From assembly GCA_017541305.1 (NCBI GenBank), contig JAFXZJ010000020.1:1-64000 (forward strand): a stretch of 64,000 bases of DNA. Direction: 5' to 3'. The notes under the pieces were generated by a model. It was not told the DNA's origin. It did no database searches and saw only the letters and a list, made by a program, of their open reading frames with translations. Source of the stretch: Clostridia bacterium (GTDB lineage Bacteria > Bacillota > Clostridia > Christensenellales > CAG-138). Shown one piece after another: positions 44,194 to 53,089 of this stretch (position 1 is its first letter; every line of letters begins with the position of its first letter). A program made the position numbers and the translations under genes.

Positions 44194-44309
44194 GAAATCG
44201 TAACACTGTTACGATTTCTATACGCTCACGCTATCGTGGCGCGGCCGAGAAAAGCATGAGGGCTGTTTCCCGAAATGCTTTTCTCGATTAGCAAAACCAA
44301 AGGTTTTGC
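44194..44309. repeat. Cluster of three strong palindromes upstream of buk
   Basis: First, 44194-44204 pairs with 44208-44218 (11 bp, 3-nt loop). Second, 44246-44257 pairs with 44275-44286 (12 bp). Third, 44291-44298 pairs with 44302-44309 (8 bp, 3-nt loop). All are perfect inverted repeats. They do not share a unit with each other, so this is not a CRISPR array. With the two elements above they fill the 678-bp gap between the glycosylase and buk. Confidence 0.7.
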
Positions 44310-44421
44310 AACGCTTTGCTCGCTTAGTACCCACAACAGTTATGGGTGTTTTTCCCGGTCTCCCCTGCAGTTTGGGGACGTTTCGCGGCCCCCATCATCC
44401 CCCGGCGGCTTACGAATATAC

Positions 44422-44450
44422 TTGCTTCGTATTATAAAAAGCGGTATAAT
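44422..44450 (+). promoter_or_regulatory. Promoter of buk
   Basis: TTGCTT at 44422-44427 and TATAAT at 44445-44450, 17 bp apart, 43 bp before the ATG. Confidence 0.7.
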
Positions 44451-44492
44451 ACATTGTTGGAAATAATACTTATCCGAAAGGAGCGAAGTTTT

Positions 44493-45575
44493 ATGGAACC
44501 CAAATACAGGATACTTGCCATCAACCCCGGTTCGACCAGCACCAAGGTCGGCGTTTACGAGGGTTACGACATGCTTTACGAGGGCACGGTGCGTCATTCC
44601 CGCGAGGAGCTGGCGAAATTCGCCCAGATCCACGATCAGAAGGATATGCGCATGGAGCTCGTTGAGGCCCTTATCGAGGAGAACGGCTATAAGCTCTCCG
44701 AGATGGACGCCTTCGTTGGCCGCGGCGGCATAATCAGGCCCCTGAAGAGCGGCGTTTACAACATCAACGACGCCCTGCTCGACGACCTTAAGAACCTGCC
44801 CAGCGCTCAGCGCCACGCATCCATGCTCGGCGGCGTTATCGCAAGGGCGTTCGGAGAGACCTATGGCAAGCCCAGCTTCATAGTCGATCCCGTGACCGTT
44901 GACGAGCGCGACGAAGTCGCCAAGATCACCGGTCTGCCCCAGATCACCCGCGGCTGCATTTTCCACTGCCTCAATCAGAAGTCCGTCTGCCGCTATCACT
45001 GCAGGCTCAACGGCATGAAGTATGAGGAGCATAACTTCGTAGTTGCGCACCTGGGCGGCGGCATCTCGGTCGCGGCGCACAGGAAGGGCGTCATCGTGGA
45101 CGTCACCGACGCAATGGAGGGCGAGGGCCCCTTCACCCCCGAGCGCTGCGGCGCGCTCCCCGCAAAGCAGCTTGCCGACCTGATCTACGACGGCGGCTAT
45201 TCCCGCGAGGAGATCTACAAGCTGATCGCGGGTAAGGGCGGTCTTATGGCCCACTTCAATACCAATTCCGCCATCGACGTTGAAAAGATGATCGCGGACG
45301 GCAACGAGCAGGCCAAGATGGTTTACGAGGCGATGGCCTATAATATCGCAAAGAGCATGGGCGCAATGGCGGCGGTGCTTAAGGGCGAGGTCGACGCCGT
45401 GCTCATCACCGGCGGCATAGCCTATTCCAAGATGCTCTCCGAATACCTTGTTGAGCATTCCAAGTTCATCGCTCCCGTATTCGTTTATCCCGGCGAGGGC
45501 GAGCTTTCCGCTCTGGCGGCGGGCGCTTACCGCGTGCTTATCGGCGAGGAAGAGCCCAAGGAGTATCTCGGCTGA
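44493..45575 (+). CDS. buk: Butyrate kinase
   Basis: A 360-residue acetokinase-family enzyme that interconverts butyryl phosphate and butyrate with ATP. I-N-P-G-S-T-S-T-K-V-G-V-Y begins the protein. G-R-G-G at about 76-79, A-H-L-G-G-G-I-S-V near 188, and T-G-G-I-A-Y-S-K-M are family motifs; length fits Buk (about 355). Related branched-chain fatty acid kinases cannot be excluded. Phosphotransbutyrylase (ptb), often adjacent, is not in the window. AAAGGAG lies 10 bp before the ATG, so the longer in-frame ORF upstream is rejected. Confidence 0.93.
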   Translation: MEPKYRILAINPGSTSTKVGVYEGYDMLYEGTVRHSREELAKFAQIHDQKDMRMELVEALIEENGYKLSEMDAFVGRGGIIRPLKSGVYNINDALLDDLKNLPSAQRHASMLGGVIARAFGETYGKPSFIVDPVTVDERDEVAKITGLPQITRGCIFHCLNQKSVCRYHCRLNGMKYEEHNFVVAHLGGGISVAAHRKGVIVDVTDAMEGEGPFTPERCGALPAKQLADLIYDGGYSREEIYKLIAGKGGLMAHFNTNSAIDVEKMIADGNEQAKMVYEAMAYNIAKSMGAMAAVLKGEVDAVLITGGIAYSKMLSEYLVEHSKFIAPVFVYPGEGELSALAAGAYRVLIGEEEPKEYLG

Positions 45576-45587
45576 TATCAAACGTTA

Positions 45588-45633
45588 TCGGACGGTCGTG
45601 CGATGCTCTCGGGCGGCCGTCCGAATTTTTATT
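45588..45633 (+). terminator. Terminator of buk
   Basis: TCGGACGGTCG (45588-45598) pairs with CGGCCGTCCGA (45614-45624) with one G-T wobble, followed by a T-run. Confidence 0.8.
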
Positions 45634-45684
45634 ATGTGTTTAAAAAGGCTTTTAAAACTGTTTAAAAAGGATGAGGACGGGCAG

Positions 45685-46311
45685 GTGAGGTTCCGTCCCG
45701 AAGAGTATGAGGGTATGTATCTGATCGTGGGCCTTGGCAATCCCGGGCGCGAGTATGCAAACACCCGCCACAACGCGGGCTATATGGCGCTCGACATTCT
45801 TGCGGATAAATACAATATCGAGATAAAGCGGCATAATTTCCGCTCCGTGTTCGGCGAAGGGCGCATCGGCACGGAGAAGGTCGTGCTTGCCAAGCCGGAG
45901 ACGTTCATGAACAATTCCGGCTTTGCCGTGAGGGATCTGTTAAACTGGTACAAGGCTGATCACGATCATCTTATCGTTGTATATGACGACGCGGATATCC
46001 CCGTGGGCACGCTGCGCATGCGCGACAAGGGCTCGGCCGGCACTCACAACGGCATGAAGAGCATAGTTTATCAGCTGGGCTTTGACGACTTCCCCCGCGT
46101 GCGCATTGGCATAGGCGGCGCGGCGCACGGCATGATAGGGCACGTGCTTGGTGATTTTTCGGATGAGGAGAAGCCTCTGATTAAGGTCGCGCTCGGCGAC
46201 GCCGCCGAAGCGCTGGAGCTTATTGTAAAGGGCCGCATGCAGGAGGCTCAGGCGCGCTTCAATCACAAGGGCAAGAACAATCCCAAGCCCGCCGACGGCT
46301 CTGAAAAGTGA
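45685..46311 (+). CDS. pth: Peptidyl-tRNA hydrolase
   Basis: The enzyme that rescues tRNA from dropped-off peptidyl-tRNA. The core starts M-Y-L-I-V-G-L-G-N-P-G-R-E-Y at 45715, with N-T-R-H-N-A-G-Y (catalytic His), K-P-E-T-F-M-N-N-S-G and D-D-A-D-I-P-V-G following. The start is uncertain: ATG 45634 touches the buk terminator, lacks a ribosome-binding site and would add an AT-rich coding stretch. GTG 45685 has GAGG at 8 bp. ATG 45715 gives the canonical N-terminus. The C-terminal tail is Lys/Asn-rich. Confidence 0.93.
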   Translation: MRFRPEEYEGMYLIVGLGNPGREYANTRHNAGYMALDILADKYNIEIKRHNFRSVFGEGRIGTEKVVLAKPETFMNNSGFAVRDLLNWYKADHDHLIVVYDDADIPVGTLRMRDKGSAGTHNGMKSIVYQLGFDDFPRVRIGIGGAAHGMIGHVLGDFSDEEKPLIKVALGDAAEALELIVKGRMQEAQARFNHKGKNNPKPADGSEK

Positions 46312-46410
46312 GCTTGCGCAAAGCTTCGCGCGCTTCATTTTACGTTTCAATTCCGTAACATTTCGGGCATTTCGCCCGGTTAACAGTGTTAAAATTATGA
46401 ACAAACGGTT

Positions 46411-46438
46411 AAAAACGGCCTATTTCGGCCTTTTTTCC
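46411..46438 (+). terminator. Probable terminator of pth
   Basis: A short GGCC/GGCC stem extended by flanking A-T pairs, with a T6 run, 100 bp after the pth stop. Confidence 0.6.
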
Positions 46439-46523
46439 TTGATTTTGTGCTATATATTGTTTCCCATTCGGGAAAAAGTGTGCTATAATACACACACGAT
46501 TTTTATGACAGGAGGTGAATTAA

Positions 46524-48245
46524 GTGAAGTTCACTGAACGGGCAAGAGCCTTTATAGGCGATCTCCTTGACGGGATCGCGTGCAGGCTCTCCACGGCGGG
46601 CAAATACATTGGGAAGCATGTCGTTCCCTTCTCTGTTGCCGCCGCCGCCCTCACAGCCACGATCGTGCTCTTATGCATATTCGTACCCAAGCTTTCGGAT
46701 GCTGCGAATACCGATAACAAAGAAGCAAGCGCGCTTGCTTCCGATGCGATACTGATCCCCACCCTGCCGCCTACCCCCACTCCCACCGCCACTCCCACTC
46801 CCTCGCCCACCCCGGTGCCCACACCGACTCCGGAGCCCCTTCTTCTTGAGAAGGGCGTGAGGAACGATATCGTCATAGACGTTCAGCAGAGGCTGATGGA
46901 GCTTAACTATATGGACTACGATGAGCCGACCAATTATTACGGCTCCATCACCACCGAGGCCGTGAAGCTCTTCCAGCGCAGGAACGGCCTTGAGACAACC
47001 GGCAAGATGGACGAATCCATCTATTCGCTGCTGATGTCGTCAAGGGCAAAGCTCTATATGGCCTCAAAGGGCGACGAGGGCACCGATATCGAGGAGATGC
47101 AGAAGCGCCTCTTCGAGCTTGATTATTTAAAGAAGGTCACGGGCAAATTCGACGATGCGACCGAAGCCGCCGTCGAGCTCTTCCAGAAGAAGAACGAGCT
47201 TGAAGTGGACGGCATGGTCGGCACGCAGACCAAGGAATGTCTCTATTCCGAGGATGCGGTCCCCAACTCCCTCTACATAGGCTCAACGGGCGATTCGGTC
47301 AAAAACCTGCAGAACATACTCTACAAGCTGGGCTATCTGCCCACCAAGCCCGACGGAGTTTACGGCGAGGATACCGTTGCCGCAGTCAAGCGTTTCCAGA
47401 GCCGAAACGACCTGATCGTGGACGGCTATCTCGGTCCCAACACGCGCATGCTGCTTGAAAGCCCCGACGCCAAGTACAACAAGCTTGAGTTCACCATGAG
47501 CGGCGACGACGTGCAAAGGGTGCAGACCAGGCTTCAGAAGCTCAATTACCTAAAGAGCTCCGAGGTCACCGGCTATTTCGGCGAGATCACCGAAAAGGCC
47601 GTGCGGGTTTTCCAGAAAAACAACAACCTGACCGTGGACGGCAAGGTCGCCAAGGAGACCTATGAGAAGCTGTTCTCGAGCGGAGCCAAGAAGGCCGACA
47701 AGCCCGTAAGCTCCACCCCCGTTCCCACAGCCACTCCCAAGCCGACCAAGACTCCGAAGCCCACCAAGACTCCGAAGCCCGGCTCCTCCACTCCCAAGAC
47801 CACGCCGAAGCCGACCCCCAAGCCGACTCCCAAGCCCACTAATCCCGGCTCCTCCACGCAGGATAAGATCAATCTTCTTATCAAGATCGCCAGGAGCAAG
47901 CTCGGCTGTCCGTACGTGCGCGGCGCAAAGGGTCCCGATAAGTTCGACTGCTCCGGCTTCGTCTACTGGTGTCTTAACCGTGCGGGCGTGCAGCAGAGCT
48001 ATATGACCTCATATATGTGGCGCACCACCACAAGGTATCCCAGGATAGGCTCCATGAGCAATATCAAGGCGGGCGACGTGATCGTGTTCAAGATGGGCAC
48101 CTATTCGGGTCACGTGGCGATAGCCGTGGGCAACGGCATGATGATCGACGCCTCCAACAGCGAAGGCCACGTCGTTTACAGGACCTACAACACTTCCTAT
48201 TGGCGCCAGACATTCTACTGCGCTTACAGGATATTCGGCGATTAA
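46524..48245 (+). CDS. NlpC/P60 cell-wall peptidase with four peptidoglycan-binding domains
   Basis: A 573-residue envelope protein starting at GTG 46524 after GGAGG. One membrane helix lies at about 36-55 (signal anchor), then a Pro/Thr linker (79-106). Four PG_binding_1 repeats follow at about 110-170, 178-238, 250-312 and 325-385, each with a V-x-x-x-Q-x-x-L pattern. A second Pro/Thr/Lys linker spans 392-445. The NlpC/P60 domain (450-573) has catalytic Cys476 in F-D-C-S-G-F and His530 in S-G-H-V-A-I. It likely cuts stem peptides in the wall. A TATAAT at 46484-46489 is a probable -10. Confidence 0.93.
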   Translation: MKFTERARAFIGDLLDGIACRLSTAGKYIGKHVVPFSVAAAALTATIVLLCIFVPKLSDAANTDNKEASALASDAILIPTLPPTPTPTATPTPSPTPVPTPTPEPLLLEKGVRNDIVIDVQQRLMELNYMDYDEPTNYYGSITTEAVKLFQRRNGLETTGKMDESIYSLLMSSRAKLYMASKGDEGTDIEEMQKRLFELDYLKKVTGKFDDATEAAVELFQKKNELEVDGMVGTQTKECLYSEDAVPNSLYIGSTGDSVKNLQNILYKLGYLPTKPDGVYGEDTVAAVKRFQSRNDLIVDGYLGPNTRMLLESPDAKYNKLEFTMSGDDVQRVQTRLQKLNYLKSSEVTGYFGEITEKAVRVFQKNNNLTVDGKVAKETYEKLFSSGAKKADKPVSSTPVPTATPKPTKTPKPTKTPKPGSSTPKTTPKPTPKPTPKPTNPGSSTQDKINLLIKIARSKLGCPYVRGAKGPDKFDCSGFVYWCLNRAGVQQSYMTSYMWRTTTRYPRIGSMSNIKAGDVIVFKMGTYSGHVAIAVGNGMMIDASNSEGHVVYRTYNTSYWRQTFYCAYRIFGD

Positions 48246-48259
48246 ACCCGATAAAACGA

Positions 48260-48292
48260 AAGGCACGGGCCGCGCGGTCCGTGCCTTTTTTT
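48260..48292 (+). terminator. Intrinsic terminator
   Basis: GGCACGG and CCGTGCC arms with a T7 run directly after the wall-peptidase gene. Confidence 0.85.
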
Positions 48293-48325
48293 ATCGTCGG
48301 GCAGGCCGCTTCGCCATTATCCGTA

Positions 48326-48354
48326 TTGCGGCGCATCGTTCTTTATGATACAAT
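48326..48354 (+). promoter_or_regulatory. Putative promoter of the S41 lipoprotein
   Basis: TTGCGG at 48326-48331 and TACAAT at 48349-48354, 17 bp apart, 36 bp before the ATG. Confidence 0.55.
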
Positions 48355-48390
48355 GCATACGGAAGGGATACAGAGTAGGAGGTCCATCAT

Positions 48391-49584
48391 ATGCGGACAA
48401 AAACAAAGCTTATCTCGGGTTTGCTGATCGCGCTCCTGTTTTTGACGGCATGCGCGCAGCTCCCGCAGCCATCGGATCCCGCAGCCGAAACGACCCGGGC
48501 TCCCGGGCCCGCTTTATTCGAAGCGGACTACGCGCTTCTTTGGGAGATCCTCGAATCGGATTATCCGTATCTTCCCTACCTGCGCGAAAAGGGCGTCGAT
48601 ATTGAAGGTCTCCGCGAGAAGTATTTACAGCAGGCCGTGGAAGCGGCGAACGCAAAAGAGTTTGCCGGAGTCGTCGCCAAGCTGTTCGCAAGCCTCAAGA
48701 ACACGGGCCATCTGTCCTTGTTGGGGCCCGAGATGTTTTCGGATATGTACGGTTACTGCGTATTGTCGCCGGGATCCGAGGCGGGAGAAAGGCTTCGCGA
48801 AATGCTGATCAAGGCGGCGGAGTCCGGGTACTATACCGCGCCCGAAACATACAGCGAGGATCTGAGCGCGTACGGGAGCTTCCCCGAGATCGGCGTCTCC
48901 TATGATGAGGAGTCGGAGACGCTCATATTCAAAATCCCCACGTTTTACACGACGACGATCGAACGCGACAGCAGCCTGTATGAGGAAACCATCGCGCAGT
49001 ATCCGGAAGCGAAGAATATCGTTTTCGACGTTACCGGGAATTCCGGCGGAGACACGCGCTACTGGGAAACGAATATCATCGCTCGGTTCGGCGAGGACTG
49101 TACCTTAAAATGGCGCTCGTTCTACCGATCCTCTCCGAATAACGACATGATCGCCGGAGAGTACGCCGAGATACACAGCGTTTCCGATGCGGACAGCGTT
49201 CCCGAATGGGTGATCGCATCGGGCCTTGACCGGTATCTGTGCTTCGAGGAGCATATCGAAGGGCGCGATGCGATCCGCAGCGAGGCAAAACGGTGGGTGC
49301 TGGCGGACGCCGGCGTATTCTCCGCCGCAGAACAATTCGTTTGCTTCTGTAAAGCGACCGGCTGGGCGACCGTCGTCGGCAAAAAGACGCGCGGCGACGG
49401 ACTCGGCTTCGAACCCGCGCTGCATCTGCTGCCGGATTCCGGGCTGCTGTTCAGGTTCAGCATGTCGGCGGGCGAGAATCCCGACGGCACCATGAACGTC
49501 GAAGGAACGGTGCCCGATATCGTTCTGGATTACGCAAGTATCTCCTGCCTTCTGCGTCTGATAAGGGATAAACAGGGGGATTGA
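48391..49584 (+). CDS. Lipoprotein with S41-type peptidase domain
   Basis: A 397-residue protein. The signal peptide ends in the lipobox L-T-A-C (Cys21). After a helical segment (about 45-135), a tail-specific protease-like core follows (about 165-385). F-D-V-T-G-N-S-G-G-D matches the S41 motif D-x-R-G-N-x-G-G. Ser311 in V-F-S-A-A-E-Q-F is at the nucleophile position, and G-K-K-T-R-G-D-G follows. No PDZ domain is seen. Substrate is unknown. AGGAGG lies before the ATG. It ends before a gap with a repeat copy. Confidence 0.82.
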   Translation: MRTKTKLISGLLIALLFLTACAQLPQPSDPAAETTRAPGPALFEADYALLWEILESDYPYLPYLREKGVDIEGLREKYLQQAVEAANAKEFAGVVAKLFASLKNTGHLSLLGPEMFSDMYGYCVLSPGSEAGERLREMLIKAAESGYYTAPETYSEDLSAYGSFPEIGVSYDEESETLIFKIPTFYTTTIERDSSLYEETIAQYPEAKNIVFDVTGNSGGDTRYWETNIIARFGEDCTLKWRSFYRSSPNNDMIAGEYAEIHSVSDADSVPEWVIASGLDRYLCFEEHIEGRDAIRSEAKRWVLADAGVFSAAEQFVCFCKATGWATVVGKKTRGDGLGFEPALHLLPDSGLLFRFSMSAGENPDGTMNVEGTVPDIVLDYASISCLLRLIRDKQGD

Positions 49585-49748
49585 CGTTCGGCGATAAGTC
49601 CGGAAACAATGAAATATAATGAAAAAACCCGAAACAGATATGACCGGCGGTCGTAAGGCAGTTTTGGTGACGAGTGCTCGTATTGAGCTCAACTCGGTGC
49701 GAGCGGAGCTCGCCGCAGCGGGTCAGCGCGCCGCGGCGCGATAGCCGC

Positions 49749-49797
49749 GGAATGCGGGCGTCAAGCAACTGAGGCCGCTCCTGCGAGACATATCCCC
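49749..49797 (-). repeat. Interspersed repeat, copy B
   Basis: Minus-strand blocks 49797-49778 and 49774-49749 match copy A blocks 44032-44050 and 44138-44163 with two mismatches. They are separated by only 3 bp instead of about 87. The two copies are 5.7 kb apart in opposite orientation. Confidence 0.75.
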
Positions 49798-49810
49798 GAT
49801 ATTACAACAA

Positions 49811-49855
49811 AAAACTCTTTGCAGTGATCACAACCACATGCAGAGAGTTTTTGTT
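49811..49855. terminator. Hairpin with T-run, possible terminator
   Basis: AAAACTCTTTGCA (49811-49823) and TGCAGAGAGTTTTT (49839-49852) pair with one mismatch. It has A-runs on the left and T-runs on the right, between convergent genes. Confidence 0.7.
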
Positions 49856-49940
49856 TGTCAATACCGCTATTAGGATGAAGCTACCAAATACCGCCTTATG
49901 ACGCTAAAGCTTAATGTTTCGGGGTTTTTTATGCTTATTC

Positions 49941-52136
49941 TTACAGCACGAACAGCAGTCTTCTGAACACGAACCAGCGCAGACCCGACTCCATGCCTAT
50001 ATCGTGCCTGACCGAGTCGATGAAATCGCAGAGCTCCGCGCGCTGCTCCTCCATATCGTGATCCGAGAACGCGGCCTCCTCCGCAAGCTCCGAAAGTTCA
50101 GGCGACTTGGGCACGCGGAAGAGCCTAACGAGCATCCCGTGATACCTCACCATGCTCAGCACCGCTTTGCGCGCGTCGCCCTTTTTGAAGCGATCCTCGC
50201 GGCGCTTCCTCATCACGGCGCCGATGGCGAGCCATACCACGGCGGCGCCGAGCACGACGGCCCAGGTCGGAAAGGTGAACGCGGGCTCCGCTTCCCCGTC
50301 CCCTTCTCCGTCGCCGCCGCCTCCGTGGCCGGAGCCGCCGCCGTGTGGGCGATCTCCGCCGGGAGCAGAAGTCCTTTCAGGCTTCTGCGAAGCGGGCCTC
50401 TCGCTCGCATCGGGACGCCCCGTGCGCTCGGGCCTCGTGTCGGGCAGATCGCTGGTTTCGGGATCGGTTTCGCCCGGGCGCGGAGTGGGAACGCTCTCGG
50501 TCGGTGCGGGCGACTCGTTCCCGGATCCCATATCTTCGCCGAAGAAGCCGTAGCGGAAGCCCGGTGTGCTCTCGACGGGCAGCCAGCCCATGCCCTTGAC
50601 GTACACCTCGGTCCATGCATGGGAATTCTTCTGCGGTATCTCGTACCACACTCCCGTTTCGGGCACGTCGGCATGGCATCCCACCGTGTAGCGCGCGGGA
50701 ATGCCCATCGCCTGCAGCAGCGCGGTCGTTGCCGAAGCGAAATGCACGCAGTAGCCCCTGCGCCCCTCCTTGAGGAAATACAGCACGAAATCCTCCCCCG
50801 CGGGAGTCATGCCGGGCTCGAGCGTGTATTCGCCGCTCGAGCGCACGAACGCGGCTACCGAGAGCGCGGTCTCGTAATCGTTCTTCCCCCGCTTTACGCC
50901 CGAGGCGTTTATCAGCTTGAGCAGCTCGCGCTTCTCATCGCCATCGGGCATGGTGTACTGCGAAAGCGCAAAGCGGTAATACTCCTCCTCGCCCTCCCTG
51001 TCGCTCCTGGGCAGCTCGGGTATGAAGGGATGTATCTCCCAGCTGTAGGCCGTTTCGCCCGAGGCGCGCACGCCGGATTCGCCGAGGGTCACGCCCTCAC
51101 GGCTTATGAATTTATAGGGGACGTATTTTTCATCCGTCATGGAGGCGAATATCGAGACCGTCTCGCGCACGCCCCTCATGCCCTTGCCCAGCGCGTCCAT
51201 GGAGGTCCATTCGCCGCCGTATTCCTCGGCGGGGAGCCATGCGCTGTCGCCGTAGGCGCCGTATGAATGGGTCCTCAGCAGATAGCTTCCCGCGCACGAG
51301 GCGCTTATGAAAAGCTGGCGGTCGTTGTTCTCCTTCCTGTCCTTCTCGCGGGCAAGATCGTATCTTACCGGATTGTGGGAATACATTCGCAGTATGCCGT
51401 CCTGGAGCTCGCCCAAACGCGTGCCGAGCATCTCCCGCCTCTGCTCAAAGGGTATCGGCGTGTAATCCTTTTCGGGGAACGCGAGCGTGAAGCCGACGAT
51501 GAGCAGCGCGAGCACGGGGATCGCGAGCGCGGTAAAGAGCCCGCCCTTATCGGGATCCCGCCTCTTTACGCCTATGCTCATGAACGCTCCGCCCAGATAA
51601 ACGAGGAGCATCGCGATGCACCATATCGGCGGGTGCAGATTCGTGAATACGAGGCAGATGAGCAGGAACGGGATCGGGATGAGTATGCAGGGCAGGAGCT
51701 TCTTCCACTTGACCGCAAAGAGCGATATGAAGAACGAGAGCACTGCCGCGGCTGCCGCCAGGAACCAGGTCGCCGCGTCCTGTACCGAGGTCATTCCGTG
51801 CAGGTATTCCGCCTTGAGCTCGAAGGCCTCGCTGTTGAAGATCGCGGAAAGGACCTTGAATACGACTATCCTCGCGCCGGGGATCACGTTTTCGTGCGAT
51901 ACGGCGAATATCGCTACGGAGCCTATCAGGAATATCAGCCCGAACACGATCCCGCCCCGTTTCAGATCGAAGGCGAGCGCGAGCAGCAGCGCCATGACCG
52001 CGGCCGAAGCCGCGAGCGGGCCAATCGCAAAGGGCACCGAATAGGTCAGTGGTGCGGCGGCGATCGAGGCGAAAGCGCCGCAGAATATGAGCGCGGCATC
52101 GGCAAGTATGATGGGGATGCGGGCGGCCTTACTCAT
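49941..52136 (-). CDS. Transglutaminase-core membrane protein (TgpA-like)
   Basis: A 731-residue protein. The N-terminus has six or seven membrane helices (about 7-205). An outer domain carries the transglutaminase-like core with Cys463 in G-Y-C-V-H-F, His506 in H-A-W-T-E-V-Y and Glu522 in P-V-E-S-T-P-G (Glu is common here in this branch). A disordered linker rich in S, T, P, E and G (about 535-620) precedes a last membrane helix (about 625-645) and a cytoplasmic tail. Such proteins accompany MoxR and DUF58 genes; their natural substrate is not known. It overlaps the DUF58 gene by 4 nt. Confidence 0.9.
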   Translation of the reverse strand: MSKAARIPIILADAALIFCGAFASIAAAPLTYSVPFAIGPLAASAAVMALLLALAFDLKRGGIVFGLIFLIGSVAIFAVSHENVIPGARIVVFKVLSAIFNSEAFELKAEYLHGMTSVQDAATWFLAAAAAVLSFFISLFAVKWKKLLPCILIPIPFLLICLVFTNLHPPIWCIAMLLVYLGGAFMSIGVKRRDPDKGGLFTALAIPVLALLIVGFTLAFPEKDYTPIPFEQRREMLGTRLGELQDGILRMYSHNPVRYDLAREKDRKENNDRQLFISASCAGSYLLRTHSYGAYGDSAWLPAEEYGGEWTSMDALGKGMRGVRETVSIFASMTDEKYVPYKFISREGVTLGESGVRASGETAYSWEIHPFIPELPRSDREGEEEYYRFALSQYTMPDGDEKRELLKLINASGVKRGKNDYETALSVAAFVRSSGEYTLEPGMTPAGEDFVLYFLKEGRRGYCVHFASATTALLQAMGIPARYTVGCHADVPETGVWYEIPQKNSHAWTEVYVKGMGWLPVESTPGFRYGFFGEDMGSGNESPAPTESVPTPRPGETDPETSDLPDTRPERTGRPDASERPASQKPERTSAPGGDRPHGGGSGHGGGGDGEGDGEAEPAFTFPTWAVVLGAAVVWLAIGAVMRKRREDRFKKGDARKAVLSMVRYHGMLVRLFRVPKSPELSELAEEAAFSDHDMEEQRAELCDFIDSVRHDIGMESGLRWFVFRRLLFVL

Positions 52137-53089
52137 GCTGCGCCTCCCATCCCCGGATCGATCCGGAATACGATCGTGTCGGAGCCCTCGAGCGCGGGCG
52201 CCGCCTTCTCCTGTTTGAGGGGCTTAGCGAGCTCCTCCCTGATGAAGCGCTCGAGCTCGGCCGCGGAGCGTATCGAAGCGGTGCGGCTCCCGAAATGCAG
52301 TATGAACGAGACCCCCTCTTCGTTCAGCTTGCGGCCGAGATACATTATCACGCCCAAAACGCTCTCCGCGTCCTCGGGATATTCGGGAATATCGGCGGAG
52401 AGGATTATGTTCTTGTAGAGCACCTCCTGGGGCTCCCTCACTATCGGCTCGTCCATCTTCACGGTGAGCTTCCAATGGATCAGGTTCACCGAGTCGCCCT
52501 CCCTGTAGGGGCGCAGCTCGTGCTCCTCCGAAAAGCCGCCGGGCTTGGGCCGCATGACGGTCGCGGAGGCCTTTATCAGATCGGGCTCGGGTATCGGCGC
52601 CTTCTCCCGCGGGAGCACGATGAGCGTAATATCGCCGCTCTTTTTGACGGGCAGAGCAAAAAGGCCCAGCGGATCGCAGACCGAAGCCCTGCGTATGCTG
52701 CACCTGACGGCGCCTATTCGGTCGGTATCGGGTATGAAGGCGTCCTCATAAGCGCCTCCGCCCTTGAACACGACCCTCGTTTTCTTGGGTTTTTCGCCCG
52801 TGAAGATATTCCTGCGCTCGATCCTGAGCTTCCATGCGCTCGGGATGAAAAGCGCGGAATCACAGCGGGTGTTGAGATGGATCACCGTCCTGCTGCCTAT
52901 CTCGACGTCCTCTCCCCCGGTCAGCTCCGCGCGGGACTTGACCGCGGCGGGGACTGCAAGCAGCAGCGAAATAACGGGCAGTATGATCAGGAACATCAGT
53001 ATCAGATGCGTCACGTACTGTCCGTAGGCGATATGGAGCACCGCCGCTCCCAAGAGCAGCGCCGCATAGAGTATCCTTCGGCCGGCCAT
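52133..53089 (-). CDS. DUF58 domain protein
   Basis: A 318-residue protein with two membrane helices at the N-terminus (about 5-45) and the DUF58 motif R-P-Y-R-E-G-D-S-V-N-L-I-H-W-K (about 190-206). The C-terminal third resembles a von Willebrand A fold in outline. DUF58 proteins nearly always pair with MoxR ATPases, as here. The ATG overlaps the MoxR stop by 1 nt. Function is probably in envelope protein maturation or complex assembly, which is inference. Confidence 0.9.
   Translation of the reverse strand: MAGRRILYAALLLGAAVLHIAYGQYVTHLILMFLIILPVISLLLAVPAAVKSRAELTGGEDVEIGSRTVIHLNTRCDSALFIPSAWKLRIERRNIFTGEKPKKTRVVFKGGGAYEDAFIPDTDRIGAVRCSIRRASVCDPLGLFALPVKKSGDITLIVLPREKAPIPEPDLIKASATVMRPKPGGFSEEHELRPYREGDSVNLIHWKLTVKMDEPIVREPQEVLYKNIILSADIPEYPEDAESVLGVIMYLGRKLNEEGVSFILHFGSRTASIRSAAELERFIREELAKPLKQEKAAPALEGSDTIVFRIDPGMGGAA

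Larger units (their letters stand above)
49585..49940. other. 356-bp intergenic region with a repeat copy
   Basis: It contains interspersed-repeat copy B (49749-49797) and a GC-rich stretch at 49690-49748 with inverted repeats. A terminator-like hairpin lies at 49811-49852. No ORF with a ribosome-binding site is seen. Confidence 0.6.

Noticed and set aside
44194..44309. Possible CRISPR array
   Set aside because: The three palindromes differ from each other in sequence and length, there are no repeated units with spacers, and no cas gene is nearby.
44340..45581. Minus-strand ORF of 413 codons opposite buk
   Set aside because: It is a shadow of butyrate kinase, which has all family motifs.
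46759..46842. Short tandem DNA repeats in the wall-peptidase gene (also at 47718-47850)
   Set aside because: They encode Pro/Thr and Pro/Lys/Thr linkers between domains and are ordinary low-complexity coding sequence.
50571..50573. Glu in place of Asp in the transglutaminase triad
   Set aside because: P-V-E-x-T-P-G is a normal variant in bacterial transglutaminase-core proteins, so it is not a sign of inactivation.
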